A stretch of 64,000 bases of DNA from Streptomyces sp. SID12488 (lineage in GTDB: Bacteria > Actinomycetota > Actinomycetes > Streptomycetales > Streptomycetaceae). Shown one piece after another: positions 56,944 through 64,000 of this stretch (its first letter is position 1; every line of letters starts with the position of its first letter). The translations under genes were made by a program, and so were the position numbers. The notes beneath the pieces were generated by a model, which was given only the letters and a program-made list of their open reading frames with translations, made no database searches and was not told where the DNA came from. The stretch is taken from the NCBI RefSeq assembly GCF_010548275.1, contig NZ_JAAGLT010000022.1, forward strand, positions 1-64,000, in the 5' to 3' direction.

Positions 56944-57009
56944 CGCTGGTTCACCCAGTCAGAGGGCACGACGAACGGGCAGGTTCCCCGTATTGTCACG
57001 TGCTTCGGA

Positions 57010-57026
57010 ACAATTGCAACAAATGT
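57010..57026. promoter_or_regulatory. Dyad-symmetric motif upstream of the deacetylase gene
   Basis: On the minus strand ACATTTG-TTG-CAATTGT gives two 7-base half sites matching in six positions. It lies in an unusually AT-rich stretch between the deacetylase start and the phosphatase stop. A repressor or activator site is a fair guess. Confidence 0.35.
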
Positions 57027-57071
57027 GTCACTAATCTCTCAAAGCGCGAAGGTTTGCGAATTTTTGGTTGA

Positions 57072-57833
57072 TCAGGCCCCGAAGGCCTTGTCCTTCCCCT
57101 TCACCGGCTTGGCGCCGGCGAGGAGATGGGCCGGCACGAGATCACGGGCGGGCTCGGTGTAGCCGACCGACACGATCTTGTCGCCGCGGTAGGTGAAGGT
57201 GGTGAGAGAGGCGAGCGTGCACTGCCGCTTGCGGGGATCGTGCCAGAGTCGGCGCCGTTCCACATAGCTGCGCACGATCCAGATCGGCAGCTGATGACTG
57301 ACGAGCACGGCCTCGTGCCCACGTGCGGCGTCCTTGGCGGCGTCCAGCGCCCCCATCATCCGTACGACCTGATCGACGTACGGCTCCCCCCAGGACGGCT
57401 TGAACGGGTTGACCAGGTGCTTCCAGTTCTCGGGCCGCTTCAGGGCGCCGTCCCCGACGCCGAAGGTCTTCCCCTGGAAGACGTTCTCGGCCTCCAGGAG
57501 CCGCGCGTCGGAGGCGAGATCGAGCCCGTGCGCCTTGGCGATGGGGGTCGCCGTCTCCTGCGCCCGCTCCAGCGGGGAGGCGCAGACATACGTCACGTCA
57601 CGCGGGGCGAGGTGCTCGGCGACGCGGTCGGCCATCCGCCGGCCCAGCTCGGAGAGGTGGTAGCCCTCCAGCCGCCCGTACAACACCCCTTCGGGGTTGG
57701 CGACTTCGCCGTGCCGCATGACGTGTACGACGGTGATGTCGCTGTCGGAGCCGGCGGAGTTGCTGGTGCTGCTGGTGCTGTCGGAGTTGCTGGTGCTGTT
57801 GTAGTTGTTGGAGTCGTTCGTGAGGTCGCTCAT
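57072..57833 (-). CDS. Histidine phosphatase family protein (phosphoglycerate mutase-like)
   Basis: 253 residues. RHGEVANPEGVLYGR (RHG at about 40-42), SPLERAQETATPIAK and the late VSHQLPIWIV (second His) are the family marks. It is a phosphatase or mutase; the substrate is unknown. The first 32 residues are a Ser/Asn-rich low-complexity tail. Its ATG overlaps the hemL stop (ATGA), so translation is coupled. Confidence 0.87.
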   Translation of the reverse strand: MSDLTNDSNNYNSTSNSDSTSSTSNSAGSDSDITVVHVMRHGEVANPEGVLYGRLEGYHLSELGRRMADRVAEHLAPRDVTYVCASPLERAQETATPIAKAHGLDLASDARLLEAENVFQGKTFGVGDGALKRPENWKHLVNPFKPSWGEPYVDQVVRMMGALDAAKDAARGHEAVLVSHQLPIWIVRSYVERRRLWHDPRKRQCTLASLTTFTYRGDKIVSVGYTEPARDLVPAHLLAGAKPVKGKDKAFGA

Positions 57834-59185
57834 GCTGCCGTGGCCTCCGCCGCCGCACGGGCCGCCGCCGGAAGGGCGTCGGCGATTTTCTGGATGGCCC
57901 GCTCGTCGTGCGCCGTGGAGACGAACCAGGACTCGAAGGACGAGGGCGGGAGATAGACGCCGTTCGCCAGCATGGACTGGAAGAACGCGGTGAAGCGGAA
58001 CGACTCCTGCGTCTTCGCGTCCTCGTAGTCACGCACCGGCCGGTCCGTGAAGAACACGGAGAACATGTTGGAGGCGTTCTGCACGGTGTGCGCGACCCCC
58101 TCCTTGCTCAGCGCCTCGCCGACCAGCCCCTGGAGCTGAGCGGAGACCGCGTCGACCGTGACGTACGCGGCCTCGTCGAGCAGCCGCAGCTGGGCGAGCC
58201 CGGCGGCGGTGGCAATGGGGTTACCGGAGAGGGTGCCGGCCTGGTAGACGGGCCCGGCGGGAGCGAGGTGGGCCATGACGTCGGCGCGCCCACCGAAGGC
58301 GGCGGCGGGGAACCCACCGCCCATGACCTTCCCGAAGGTCATCAGGTCGGGCCGGACGCCGTCGATCCCGTACCAACCGCTGCGGCTGGTCCGGAACCCG
58401 GTCATGACCTCGTCGGACACGTAGAGCGCGCCGTTGGCCGCGCACGCGTCCTTGAGCCCTTGGTTGAAGCCGGGCAGCGGCGGTACGACGCCCATGTTGC
58501 CCGGGGAGGCCTCGGTGATCAGGCAGGCGATCTCGCCGGGGTGCGCGGCGAAGGCGGCGTGCACGGCGTCGAGGTCGTTGTAGGGGAGGACGATCGTGTC
58601 GCCGGCCTGGGCGCCGGTGACGCCCGGGGTGTCCGGCAGCGCGAAGGTGGCCACCCCGCTTCCGGCGGCGGCGAGGAGCGAGTCGACGTGACCGTGGTAA
58701 CACCCGGCGAACTTGATCACCTTGGCGCGCCGGGTGAACCCGCGGGCCAGCCGGATCGCGGACATGGTGGCCTCGGTCCCGCTGGACACCAGTCGCACCT
58801 GCTCAAGGGGATCGATGCGATCGACCATCTCCTCGGCGAGAGCGACCTCGCCCTCCCCCGGCGTACCGAAGGAGGTACCGCGCGAGACGGCGTCCTGCAC
58901 AGCGGCGATGACCTCCGGGCGGGAGTGCCCGAGGATCATCGGGCCCCAGGAGCAGACCAGGTCGACGTATTCGCGCCCGTCGGCGTCGGTGAGATACGGA
59001 CCACGTCCCGACACCATGAACCGGGGTGTACCTCCCACGGCACGGAAGGCACGCACCGGCGAGTTGACGCCGCCGGGTGTGACGGCCGTCGCACGGTCGA
59101 AGAGGCCCTGCGAGACGGGCGCTTCGTATGAATAGGGCAACCCACTCGCCATTCCGCTGGCTGCCCCGCTAGACGTTTCGCTCAT
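57830..59185 (-). CDS. hemL: Glutamate-1-semialdehyde 2,1-aminomutase HemL
   Basis: 451 residues. Makes 5-aminolevulinate for haem. The PLP-lysine motif TFGKVMGGGFPAAAFGG (Lys286) and NSPVRAF, SGTEATMSAIRLAR and SDEVMTGFR are intact. The operon partner is the histidine phosphatase; the cytochrome c maturation genes upstream in the window use the same haem. Start at 59185 (ATG). Confidence 0.93.
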   Translation of the reverse strand: MSETSSGAASGMASGLPYSYEAPVSQGLFDRATAVTPGGVNSPVRAFRAVGGTPRFMVSGRGPYLTDADGREYVDLVCSWGPMILGHSRPEVIAAVQDAVSRGTSFGTPGEGEVALAEEMVDRIDPLEQVRLVSSGTEATMSAIRLARGFTRRAKVIKFAGCYHGHVDSLLAAAGSGVATFALPDTPGVTGAQAGDTIVLPYNDLDAVHAAFAAHPGEIACLITEASPGNMGVVPPLPGFNQGLKDACAANGALYVSDEVMTGFRTSRSGWYGIDGVRPDLMTFGKVMGGGFPAAAFGGRADVMAHLAPAGPVYQAGTLSGNPIATAAGLAQLRLLDEAAYVTVDAVSAQLQGLVGEALSKEGVAHTVQNASNMFSVFFTDRPVRDYEDAKTQESFRFTAFFQSMLANGVYLPPSSFESWFVSTAHDERAIQKIADALPAAARAAAEATAA

Positions 59186-59451
59186 GACCTGCGACTTCTC
59201 CGACTTCTCGGGCTCCGGTTGCCAGTGACCCCCTCAGGGTAGGCGGCGCGAGAGGGGGGCGTCGGCCCCACCCGTCTGCGAAACTGGGACCGGACACACA
59301 CACGGACACAGAGACACGCAGCTCATCGGGCCGTACATATGGACGATGGGCAGACGATGGTGTTCAGAGGCTGCGAAGATCCTGCGGACAGGTGTTTCAA
59401 CGCACGTTTCGGCGGGCGGACGTGGGGGAGGTCACTGACACGATGATCGGG

Positions 59452-59481
59452 TTGCGCGACGGGGCTCGCGCGTCCTAGAAC
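59452..59481 (+). promoter_or_regulatory. Predicted promoter of the 239-residue unknown gene
   Basis: TTGCGC (59452-59457), an 18-base spacer and TAGAAC (59476-59481) lie 18 bases before the ATG at 59499. The rest of the 313-base gap after hemL holds no gene. Confidence 0.45.
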
Positions 59482-59498
59482 AGCAGTCGGGTGGAGAT

Positions 59499-60218
59499 AT
59501 GCATCGCGGTGGCGGACTGGGCGAGGGGACTGACGACCTGGGTCCTCGACGTGCCCGGCGGGGAAGGCACCGACGCGACGTGGAGGAAGCGGCAGCGGCA
59601 GAAGCGGCACGTCAGGCACAGGCCCAGGGAATGGGGCCCGGGCAGGGAACGGGTGCGGGGCAGGGCATGGTTCCTGGCCAGAGCACGGTTCCCGGTCTGG
59701 GCATGGGATCGAACGGTGTGCCCGAGAGCGTCGACCGGCGTGTCGAGCGACTCCGGGCAGCGAGCGGGAACGGTGGTCGGGTGGGGGTGACGTACAAATA
59801 CTTTGGCGCACCGGACGGCGCCACGGCAGCCCGCGTCCCGATCTCGATGCGCCCCGAGGAACTCGGCGGCGACGAGCTCGGCATGAACGGCATGTTCACC
59901 AAGATCAAGCCCGAGACGATGGCCGCGATGGTCCTCACGGGCATCGAGGGCGTCCCCCTCAACAAGGTGCCCCCGCTGGAACTCGTCGTCCTGCACCCCG
60001 ACTACGCGGTCGTGAAACTCCCGATGACCGTCGTCGACCCCCTACGGGGCATAGGCGAGGAGGCGGTGGGCGCGGCGGCGTTCATCTGGTCCACGGTGCC
60101 GGATCGCGGAGGGCCGCGAGACGCGTACAACGTGTACCAACTGCTGCACGAGTGGCAGGACTTCAGCCATCGGCTGCATGAGGCGGGGCATCAGCCGTAC
60201 TGCCTTGTCTGGCCCTGA
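59499..60218 (+). CDS. Conserved actinobacterial protein of unknown function
   Basis: 239 residues. The first ~90 are Gly/Gln/Met-rich low complexity (GMGPGQGTGAGQGMVPG). The C-terminal ~150 form a compact domain (VTYKYFGAPDGATAARVPISMRPEELGGDELGMNGMFTKIKPETMAAM, ELVVLHPDYAVVKLPM, NVYQLLHEWQDFSHRLHEAGH) that I recognise as conserved in Streptomyces but cannot name. No signal or membrane segment. GGTGGAG precedes the ATG. A strong terminator follows the stop. Confidence 0.75.
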   Translation: MHRGGGLGEGTDDLGPRRARRGRHRRDVEEAAAAEAARQAQAQGMGPGQGTGAGQGMVPGQSTVPGLGMGSNGVPESVDRRVERLRAASGNGGRVGVTYKYFGAPDGATAARVPISMRPEELGGDELGMNGMFTKIKPETMAAMVLTGIEGVPLNKVPPLELVVLHPDYAVVKLPMTVVDPLRGIGEEAVGAAAFIWSTVPDRGGPRDAYNVYQLLHEWQDFSHRLHEAGHQPYCLVWP

Positions 60219-60239
60219 GCCGGGGTTTCCTGGTGTTGT

Positions 60240-60268
60240 GGGCGGGGTCTTCGGACTCCGCCCTTTTC
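60240..60268 (+). terminator. Strong intrinsic terminator
   Basis: GGGCGGGGTC-TTCG-GACTCCGCCC is a ten-pair stem (one G-T pair) closed by a stable TTCG loop and followed by TTTT. It ends the unknown gene 22 bases after its stop. Confidence 0.9.
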
Positions 60269-61359
60269 GTGCTCCCGGAGGGGTCGTCAGGTCGTCAGGT
60301 GGCGGTCGGGCCGTCCTCGTGCTCCGGCTCTGCTTCCGTGAACGCGGTGTCGATCAGGTGGACTTGGGAAGTTTTCGCCGGTTGTCGTCCAGGAGCGCTT
60401 CTCGGGCCGAACAGGAGCACACTGGACAGTGCGAGGCAGGCGGTCCGTTGGCGCGGGGGATGTGCGATCAGGTCCGGCGCCGGGCCGTCGAGGAGCTTCG
60501 GGAGACAGTCCGCGACAGGAACCACCGGCGGGCCGGTGTCCTGGCCGTCACGGCCGCCGCCGGATGCGAGCCAGCAGGCACCGGCGGCGGCCGAGAGGCA
60601 CGAGGACGGCGCGGACTCCCCTGCCGTCGCCGCCTCGCACTGACCGTCCTCACCACCCGTCCCGGGGTGCGCGGGAGTTCACCCCGGGCTCGAACAGGGC
60701 TGGGGAGGACGAAGGGCTGGAGCCGCGTTGTCGGCGATGCGGCTCCAGCCGCTCACAGTGGTCGCATTCGCACTGCGACCCGGGGGCTGGGGGCCTACGT
60801 ATGCGGGCCGCCGACCCGTCGCCGACCGTGGTCGGCAGCGGGGCGAGGACCCTGCCCGCAGCATAGACCGGGCTTGGACGGGACCAACACCGTGCGATTC
60901 CGGACGCCCGTGGCCGGATGAGGCCGTAGGAGCCGTGCGAGACGGGTGAGACGGGTGCGGCCGGAGTGAACTGCTGGCCTCGCACGGGCAGTTCGCAGGC
61001 GTCGATGGATGCCAGAATGTCTCAGATCGTGCCCGGGCGAACGCGGGTTCGACCCAAGCCGGTCGAGTTCGGCCTGTCCAGCGAACGGCGCAGGGGCTAG
61101 GCTGCTGTATAGACGTCCCAGACCCCGGCGGCATGTTTGTTTCCTGAACACAGATGTCTGTTGGGGTGCGGACGCTTCGTCTGTCACCCGGCGCATCCCA
61201 GGAGGGAACCGGGTGGCTCCTCTGTCCTGCCGCGCAGGCTGTCGGACCGGCCGTTGCTCTGCCTCCGTCGAAAACACACCCCCGCCGGGAGCGCGCCCAG
61301 GAAGCCGGGACTCCGGTACCAGCGCATCCGCTGCCGGAGGGGCTCCGAACCGAGGCGTT
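60269..61359. other. About 1.1 kb without a convincing gene
   Basis: Open frames exist on both strands, but none has the codon bias, ribosome sites or recognisable motifs of a real gene; most read as Arg/Pro/Ser-rich shadows. Two tRNA-like T-loop words (TTCGAGC near 60690 minus strand and GGTTCGACC near 61044) do not fold with neighbouring arms. The last 250 bases probably contain the promoter of the STAS gene (TAGGCT at 61098-61103). An unrecognised small RNA or decayed gene is possible. Confidence 0.5.
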
Positions 61360-61728
61360 ATGCCCCAGCCCCAGCTCACAGTCCACCGCCATGACCGAAG
61401 GACACGGGCGCTGCTCACCCTGACCGGTGAGATCGACCTCGTATCCGCACCGCTGCTGCGGGTGTCCCTGGAACAGTGCCTGCGAGACGGTCTCCGCGAC
61501 ATCGACATCGACCTCACCCAGGTCACCTTCTGCGACTGCAGCGGACTCAACGAGTTCCTCCTCGCCGCGCAGCGGACCACCGCCGTCGGCGGGGCCCTGC
61601 GACTGCATCACCCGCCGCCGACGCTCGTCCGCATACTCGACATCACCGGCACCTCGGTCACACTCGCGGCGGTCCCGCCGCACGGCTCCGTCCAGCTGGT
61701 ACCCGTCCTCTCGGGCGACGCGCGATGA
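61360..61728 (+). CDS. STAS-domain anti-sigma-factor antagonist
   Basis: 122 residues, single STAS domain. VHRHDRRTRALLTLTGEIDLVSAPLLRVSLEQCL and DLTQVTFCDCSGLNEFLLAA contain the phosphorylatable Ser in the CDCSGL motif. It would act in a partner-switching circuit controlling a sigma factor. No kinase or phosphatase partner lies next to it in this window. The ATG at 61360 has GAGG upstream; a longer in-frame start is non-homologous. Confidence 0.88.
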   Translation: MPQPQLTVHRHDRRTRALLTLTGEIDLVSAPLLRVSLEQCLRDGLRDIDIDLTQVTFCDCSGLNEFLLAAQRTTAVGGALRLHHPPPTLVRILDITGTSVTLAAVPPHGSVQLVPVLSGDAR

Positions 61729-61942
61729 CGGCCGGCGCCCGGCGGGCGCGATCACGGAAGCCGGGGATCTCGCGACTCAGGTGTTGCTCGACACCCGGCC
61801 GCGGAGCCGGACCAGGACCAGTAGCAGTCCCAGCACCAGGACGCCCGTGAGGAAGCCGGAAGCATGGGCTCCGACCACCGAACGTGCCGCCGTCCTTCCC
61901 GCCCGTTCGGGCCGGGACCAGCCTCCATCGAGAGTACCCACC

Positions 61943-62659
61943 GTGGATCAACAGCTCCTGGCCAAGACCTTCGTGGAGCTGGCCGACAACCTGGTAGCCG
62001 ACTTCGACCTCGTCGACTTCCTGCGCCTGCTGACCGACCGCTGCGTCGGCATGCTCGACGCGAGTGCCGCCGGGGTGCTGCTCGCCGACCAGGACGGCAT
62101 GCTCCACGTCATGGCGGCCTCCGACGAGCAGGTGCGACTGCTGGAGCTCTTCCAGCTCCAGAACGACGAGGGCCCCTGCCTCGAGTGCTACCGCACCGGT
62201 GCACCCGTGATCGTCCACGACCTGACCCGGGAGGTCCACCGCTGGCCGCGCTTCGTCGAGGCGGCCCACCGCAGCGGATTCGGGGCCGTCCAGGCCCTGC
62301 CCCTGCGCCTGCGGGACAACACCGTCGGCGCCCTGAACCTCTTCCGGGCCGCCCCCGGCCCCTTCGACCCGCCCGCCACACTCGTCGCCCAGGCCCTGGC
62401 CGACGTAGCCACCATCAGCCTCCTGCAACACCGCACCGCCCACCGCAGCACGATGCTCAACGAACAGCTGCAGACGGCGCTGACCAGCCGGGTGCTGATC
62501 GAACAGGCCAAGGGAAAGCTCGCCGAACGCCAGGGCATCGACATGGAGCAGGCGTTCAGCGCGCTGCGCGGTTACGCCCGCTCCCACAACATGCGCCTCG
62601 CCGACGTGGCCCGCGCCTTCATCGACGACTCCGAATCCCTTGCCGGTCTGAGTGTCTGA
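61943..62659 (+). CDS. GAF-ANTAR domain protein (RNA-binding antiterminator type)
   Basis: 238 residues. An N-terminal GAF-like domain (FVELADNLVADFDLVDFLRLLTDRCVGMLDASAAGVLLAD, NDEGPCLECYRTGAPVIVHDL) and a C-terminal ANTAR (LQTALTSRVLIEQAKGKLAERQGIDMEQAFSALRGYARSHNMRLADVARAFI). ANTAR binds RNA hairpins as a transcription antiterminator, and GAF senses a ligand. The GTG at 61943 is the first start in frame with the homology. It is closely similar to the third gene of the array. Confidence 0.88.
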   Translation: MDQQLLAKTFVELADNLVADFDLVDFLRLLTDRCVGMLDASAAGVLLADQDGMLHVMAASDEQVRLLELFQLQNDEGPCLECYRTGAPVIVHDLTREVHRWPRFVEAAHRSGFGAVQALPLRLRDNTVGALNLFRAAPGPFDPPATLVAQALADVATISLLQHRTAHRSTMLNEQLQTALTSRVLIEQAKGKLAERQGIDMEQAFSALRGYARSHNMRLADVARAFIDDSESLAGLSV

Positions 62660-62805
62660 CCCACGCCGTGGCGGGCACCCGCCACTCCAGGACGTACCCG
62701 CGGACCGCTCTGTGGCGGACCGTCCCGCGTACGGTACGGCGGGGGCCGAGAGGCTCTCCATCCTGAAGTGCCACGGACATGGCCACGGACACGAGACGGA
62801 GACCG

Positions 62806-63540
62806 GTGATCAGCGACAGCATGGCCGAGGTCCTGCGGTCGCTGCGTCAGGGCGAGGTGGCCGACCCGGCCTGCGCGTGTGCGCGGGCGCTGGGCGTCGA
62901 GGGTGTCGTGCTGTCGTTACTGGCCGGCCCGGACCCGACGACCGAGCCGGTCTGGTGCCATCCCGAGCTGGGCGCAAGGTTCGAGGAGCTTCAGTTCACG
63001 CTGGGCGAGGGGCCGGGTCCGGACGCGGTCCGCACGGGTTCGCCCGTCGTGGAACCCGACCTGGGCCGGGTACGCCCTGAGCGCTGGCCCGCACTGCTGC
63101 CGGCCGCGCACGAGCTGGGCGTACACGGTGTGTGCTGCTTCCCGCTGGGCATCGGAGCCATCCGGGTCGGGGTACTGACCCTGCTGTGCGACGGTGACCG
63201 GCGGCTGAGCGGGCAGCAGTACACGGACGCCACCGCCCTCACGGCCGCGCTGACCGGCGCCTTCCTGAACGGGGGCCCGGGTGGCGGCGGGAACGGGCGC
63301 GGGTTCGACATGTCCCTGGATCCGCCGGCGGGACTGCGCCGCGCGGTCGTGCACCAGGCGACGGGAATGATCAGCGTCCAACTGGGCGTGGCCATGGCGG
63401 AGGCGCTCCTGCGCCTGCGTGCCCATGCGTACGGCAGTGAGCGCCCCCTCGGAGAGATCGCGGCGGACGTGGTCGCCCGCAGGCTCCGGTTCGAAGACGA
63501 TGTGAGCGGGCCGCAATCGCCCGACGGTGGAAAGGGATGA
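62806..63540 (+). CDS. GAF-ANTAR domain protein
   Basis: 244 residues. GAF-like half (LGVEGVVLSLLAGPDPTTEPVWCHPELGARF, GEGPGPDAVRTGSPVVEPDL) and an ANTAR-like end (VHQATGMISVQLGVAMAEALLRLRAHAYGSERPLGEIAADVV). The GTG at 62806 has GGAG five bases upstream; an in-frame ATG at 62779 is possible but lacks a ribosome site. Its stop overlaps the next gene (ATGA). Confidence 0.84.
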   Translation: MISDSMAEVLRSLRQGEVADPACACARALGVEGVVLSLLAGPDPTTEPVWCHPELGARFEELQFTLGEGPGPDAVRTGSPVVEPDLGRVRPERWPALLPAAHELGVHGVCCFPLGIGAIRVGVLTLLCDGDRRLSGQQYTDATALTAALTGAFLNGGPGGGGNGRGFDMSLDPPAGLRRAVVHQATGMISVQLGVAMAEALLRLRAHAYGSERPLGEIAADVVARRLRFEDDVSGPQSPDGGKG

Positions 63541-64000
63541 TCGGCATGGCCCGTGAACGACGTCTGGCCGAGATCTTCGTGGAGATCGCGGACTCCCTCG
63601 TCGAGGACTTCGACGTGATCGACCTGCTGCACCGGCTGTGCGCGCGCTGCGTCGAACTGCTCGACGTGTCGGCGGCCGGGATCCTCCTCGCGGACGCGCA
63701 CGGTGAACTGCAGGTCATCGCCGCCTCCGACGAGCACACCCGGCTGCTGGAACTCTTCACGCTCCAGCACGACCAGGGGCCCTGCGTCGAGTGCTTCCGC
63801 ACCGGTGTCGCCCGCACGAACATCGACCTGACGCAGCCTCAGGCCACCGCCGGCTGGCCTCGCTTCGCCCCGCAGGCCCACGAGACGGGATACGTGGCCA
63901 CCCACGCGATCCCGCTGCGCCTGCGCAACCGGGTCGTCGGCGCCCTCAACCTCTTCCAGACCACGGCGCACCACCTCGGCGACGACGACATCGCGCTCGC
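63537..64000 (+). CDS. GAF(-ANTAR) protein, cut by the window edge
   Basis: 154 codons are visible. The N-terminal GAF-type domain (LAEIFVEIADSLVEDFDVIDLLHRLCARCVELLDVSAAGILLAD, DQGPCVECFRTGVA) is very like the 61943 gene, suggesting duplication. The ATG at 63537 overlaps the preceding stop. The ANTAR half presumably lies beyond position 64000. Confidence 0.85.
   Translation, partial: MIGMARERRLAEIFVEIADSLVEDFDVIDLLHRLCARCVELLDVSAAGILLADAHGELQVIAASDEHTRLLELFTLQHDQGPCVECFRTGVARTNIDLTQPQATAGWPRFAPQAHETGYVATHAIPLRLRNRVVGALNLFQTTAHHLGDDDIAL

Noticed and set aside
60640..61060. tRNA-like T-loop words (TTCGAGC, GGTTCGACC)
   Set aside because: Flanking bases do not form the five-pair T stem or the acceptor, D and anticodon arms, so no tRNA is supported. 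No other tRNA or rRNA was found in the window.
60679..61755. A 358-residue minus-strand frame in the 1.1-kb gap
   Set aside because: It overlaps the STAS gene, is Arg/Ser-rich, and shows no family motif.
1..64000. CRISPR array, prophage or plasmid module
   Set aside because: No regularly spaced repeats, no integrase, capsid or replication genes, and the backbone order fits the Streptomyces core chromosome.

Overview
This is a GC-rich, high-GC3 actinobacterial chromosome segment, almost certainly Streptomyces. The evidence is the family content: futalosine-type menaquinone genes, XRE/DUF397 pairs, a SCO0607-type lipoprotein, an SAV2177-type methyltransferase, GAF-ANTAR proteins, PucR, and leaderless TANNNT promoters. 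From memory, the backbone order (Ser/Thr kinase, mqnA, cold-shock protein ... mqnE, Lrp, ubiX-like, ubiA-like, ubiD-like ... resB/ccsB ... hemL) matches the S. coelicolor SCO4470-4507 neighbourhood. I could not check this by alignment.

Layout. 1-69: edge of an IS5-type transposase. 331-7764: kinase, MqnA, cold-shock gene with a long leader, methyltransferase, DsbA-like lipoprotein, ketosteroid-dehydrogenase-like flavoprotein, YCII protein. 7765-11533: accessory patch with a 25-bp-arm inverted repeat, SGNH hydrolase, PadR regulator, SnoaL-like protein, two truncated transposases (IS5-like and IS982-like), DUF397 and a lipoprotein. 11551-18675: carboxyethylornithine-synthase-like dehydrogenase, DUF6817-like protein, LysR, FadD, MaoC-like hydratase, TetR. 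18703-27541: DUF4229, GNAT, MqnE, Lrp/AsnC, UbiX-, UbiA- and UbiD-like enzymes of menaquinone synthesis, with a rhomboid protease set among them on the opposite strand, a PLDc_N membrane protein and an NCS1 permease.

27719-39415 is a second accessory block: acyl-CoA oxidase, a translationally coupled ECF sigma / membrane protein / acyltransferase operon, SAV2177 methyltransferase, a CdiI-type immunity gene overlapping a DUF397 gene beside its XRE regulator, small lipo- and membrane proteins, an M15-like protein lacking its zinc-ligand Asp, an 812-residue signal-less multidomain cell-wall-type hydrolase, and a 95-residue protein resembling the propeptide of the proteasome beta subunit. 39570-44225: a UvrA-like ABC protein divergent from a double-HTH MerR regulator, an LRV-repeat remnant and a transglutaminase-like protein. 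44245-47174: PucR regulator divergent from a fungal-type cytosine deaminase coupled to a 2-oxoglutarate/Fe(II) dioxygenase-like protein. 47328-51094: an uncharacterised pair, a large P-loop NTPase and a membrane-anchored periplasmic-binding-fold protein.

51111-55452 is the System II cytochrome c maturation operon (TlpA/ResA-like, CcdA, ResB, CcsB). It is followed by a polysaccharide deacetylase, a histidine phosphatase and HemL. The haem, cytochrome c and menaquinone genes together make this a respiratory-chain assembly neighbourhood. After a conserved unknown protein and its strong terminator comes about 1.1 kb without a convincing gene. The window then ends in a signalling array: a STAS protein, two complete GAF-ANTAR-type proteins and a third cut by the window edge.

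The most interesting candidates are the NTPase/binding-protein pair, the signal-less hydrolase with its odd neighbours (proteasome-propeptide-like and M15-like proteins), the orphan immunity gene, and the phased short repeats in the AsnC leader.
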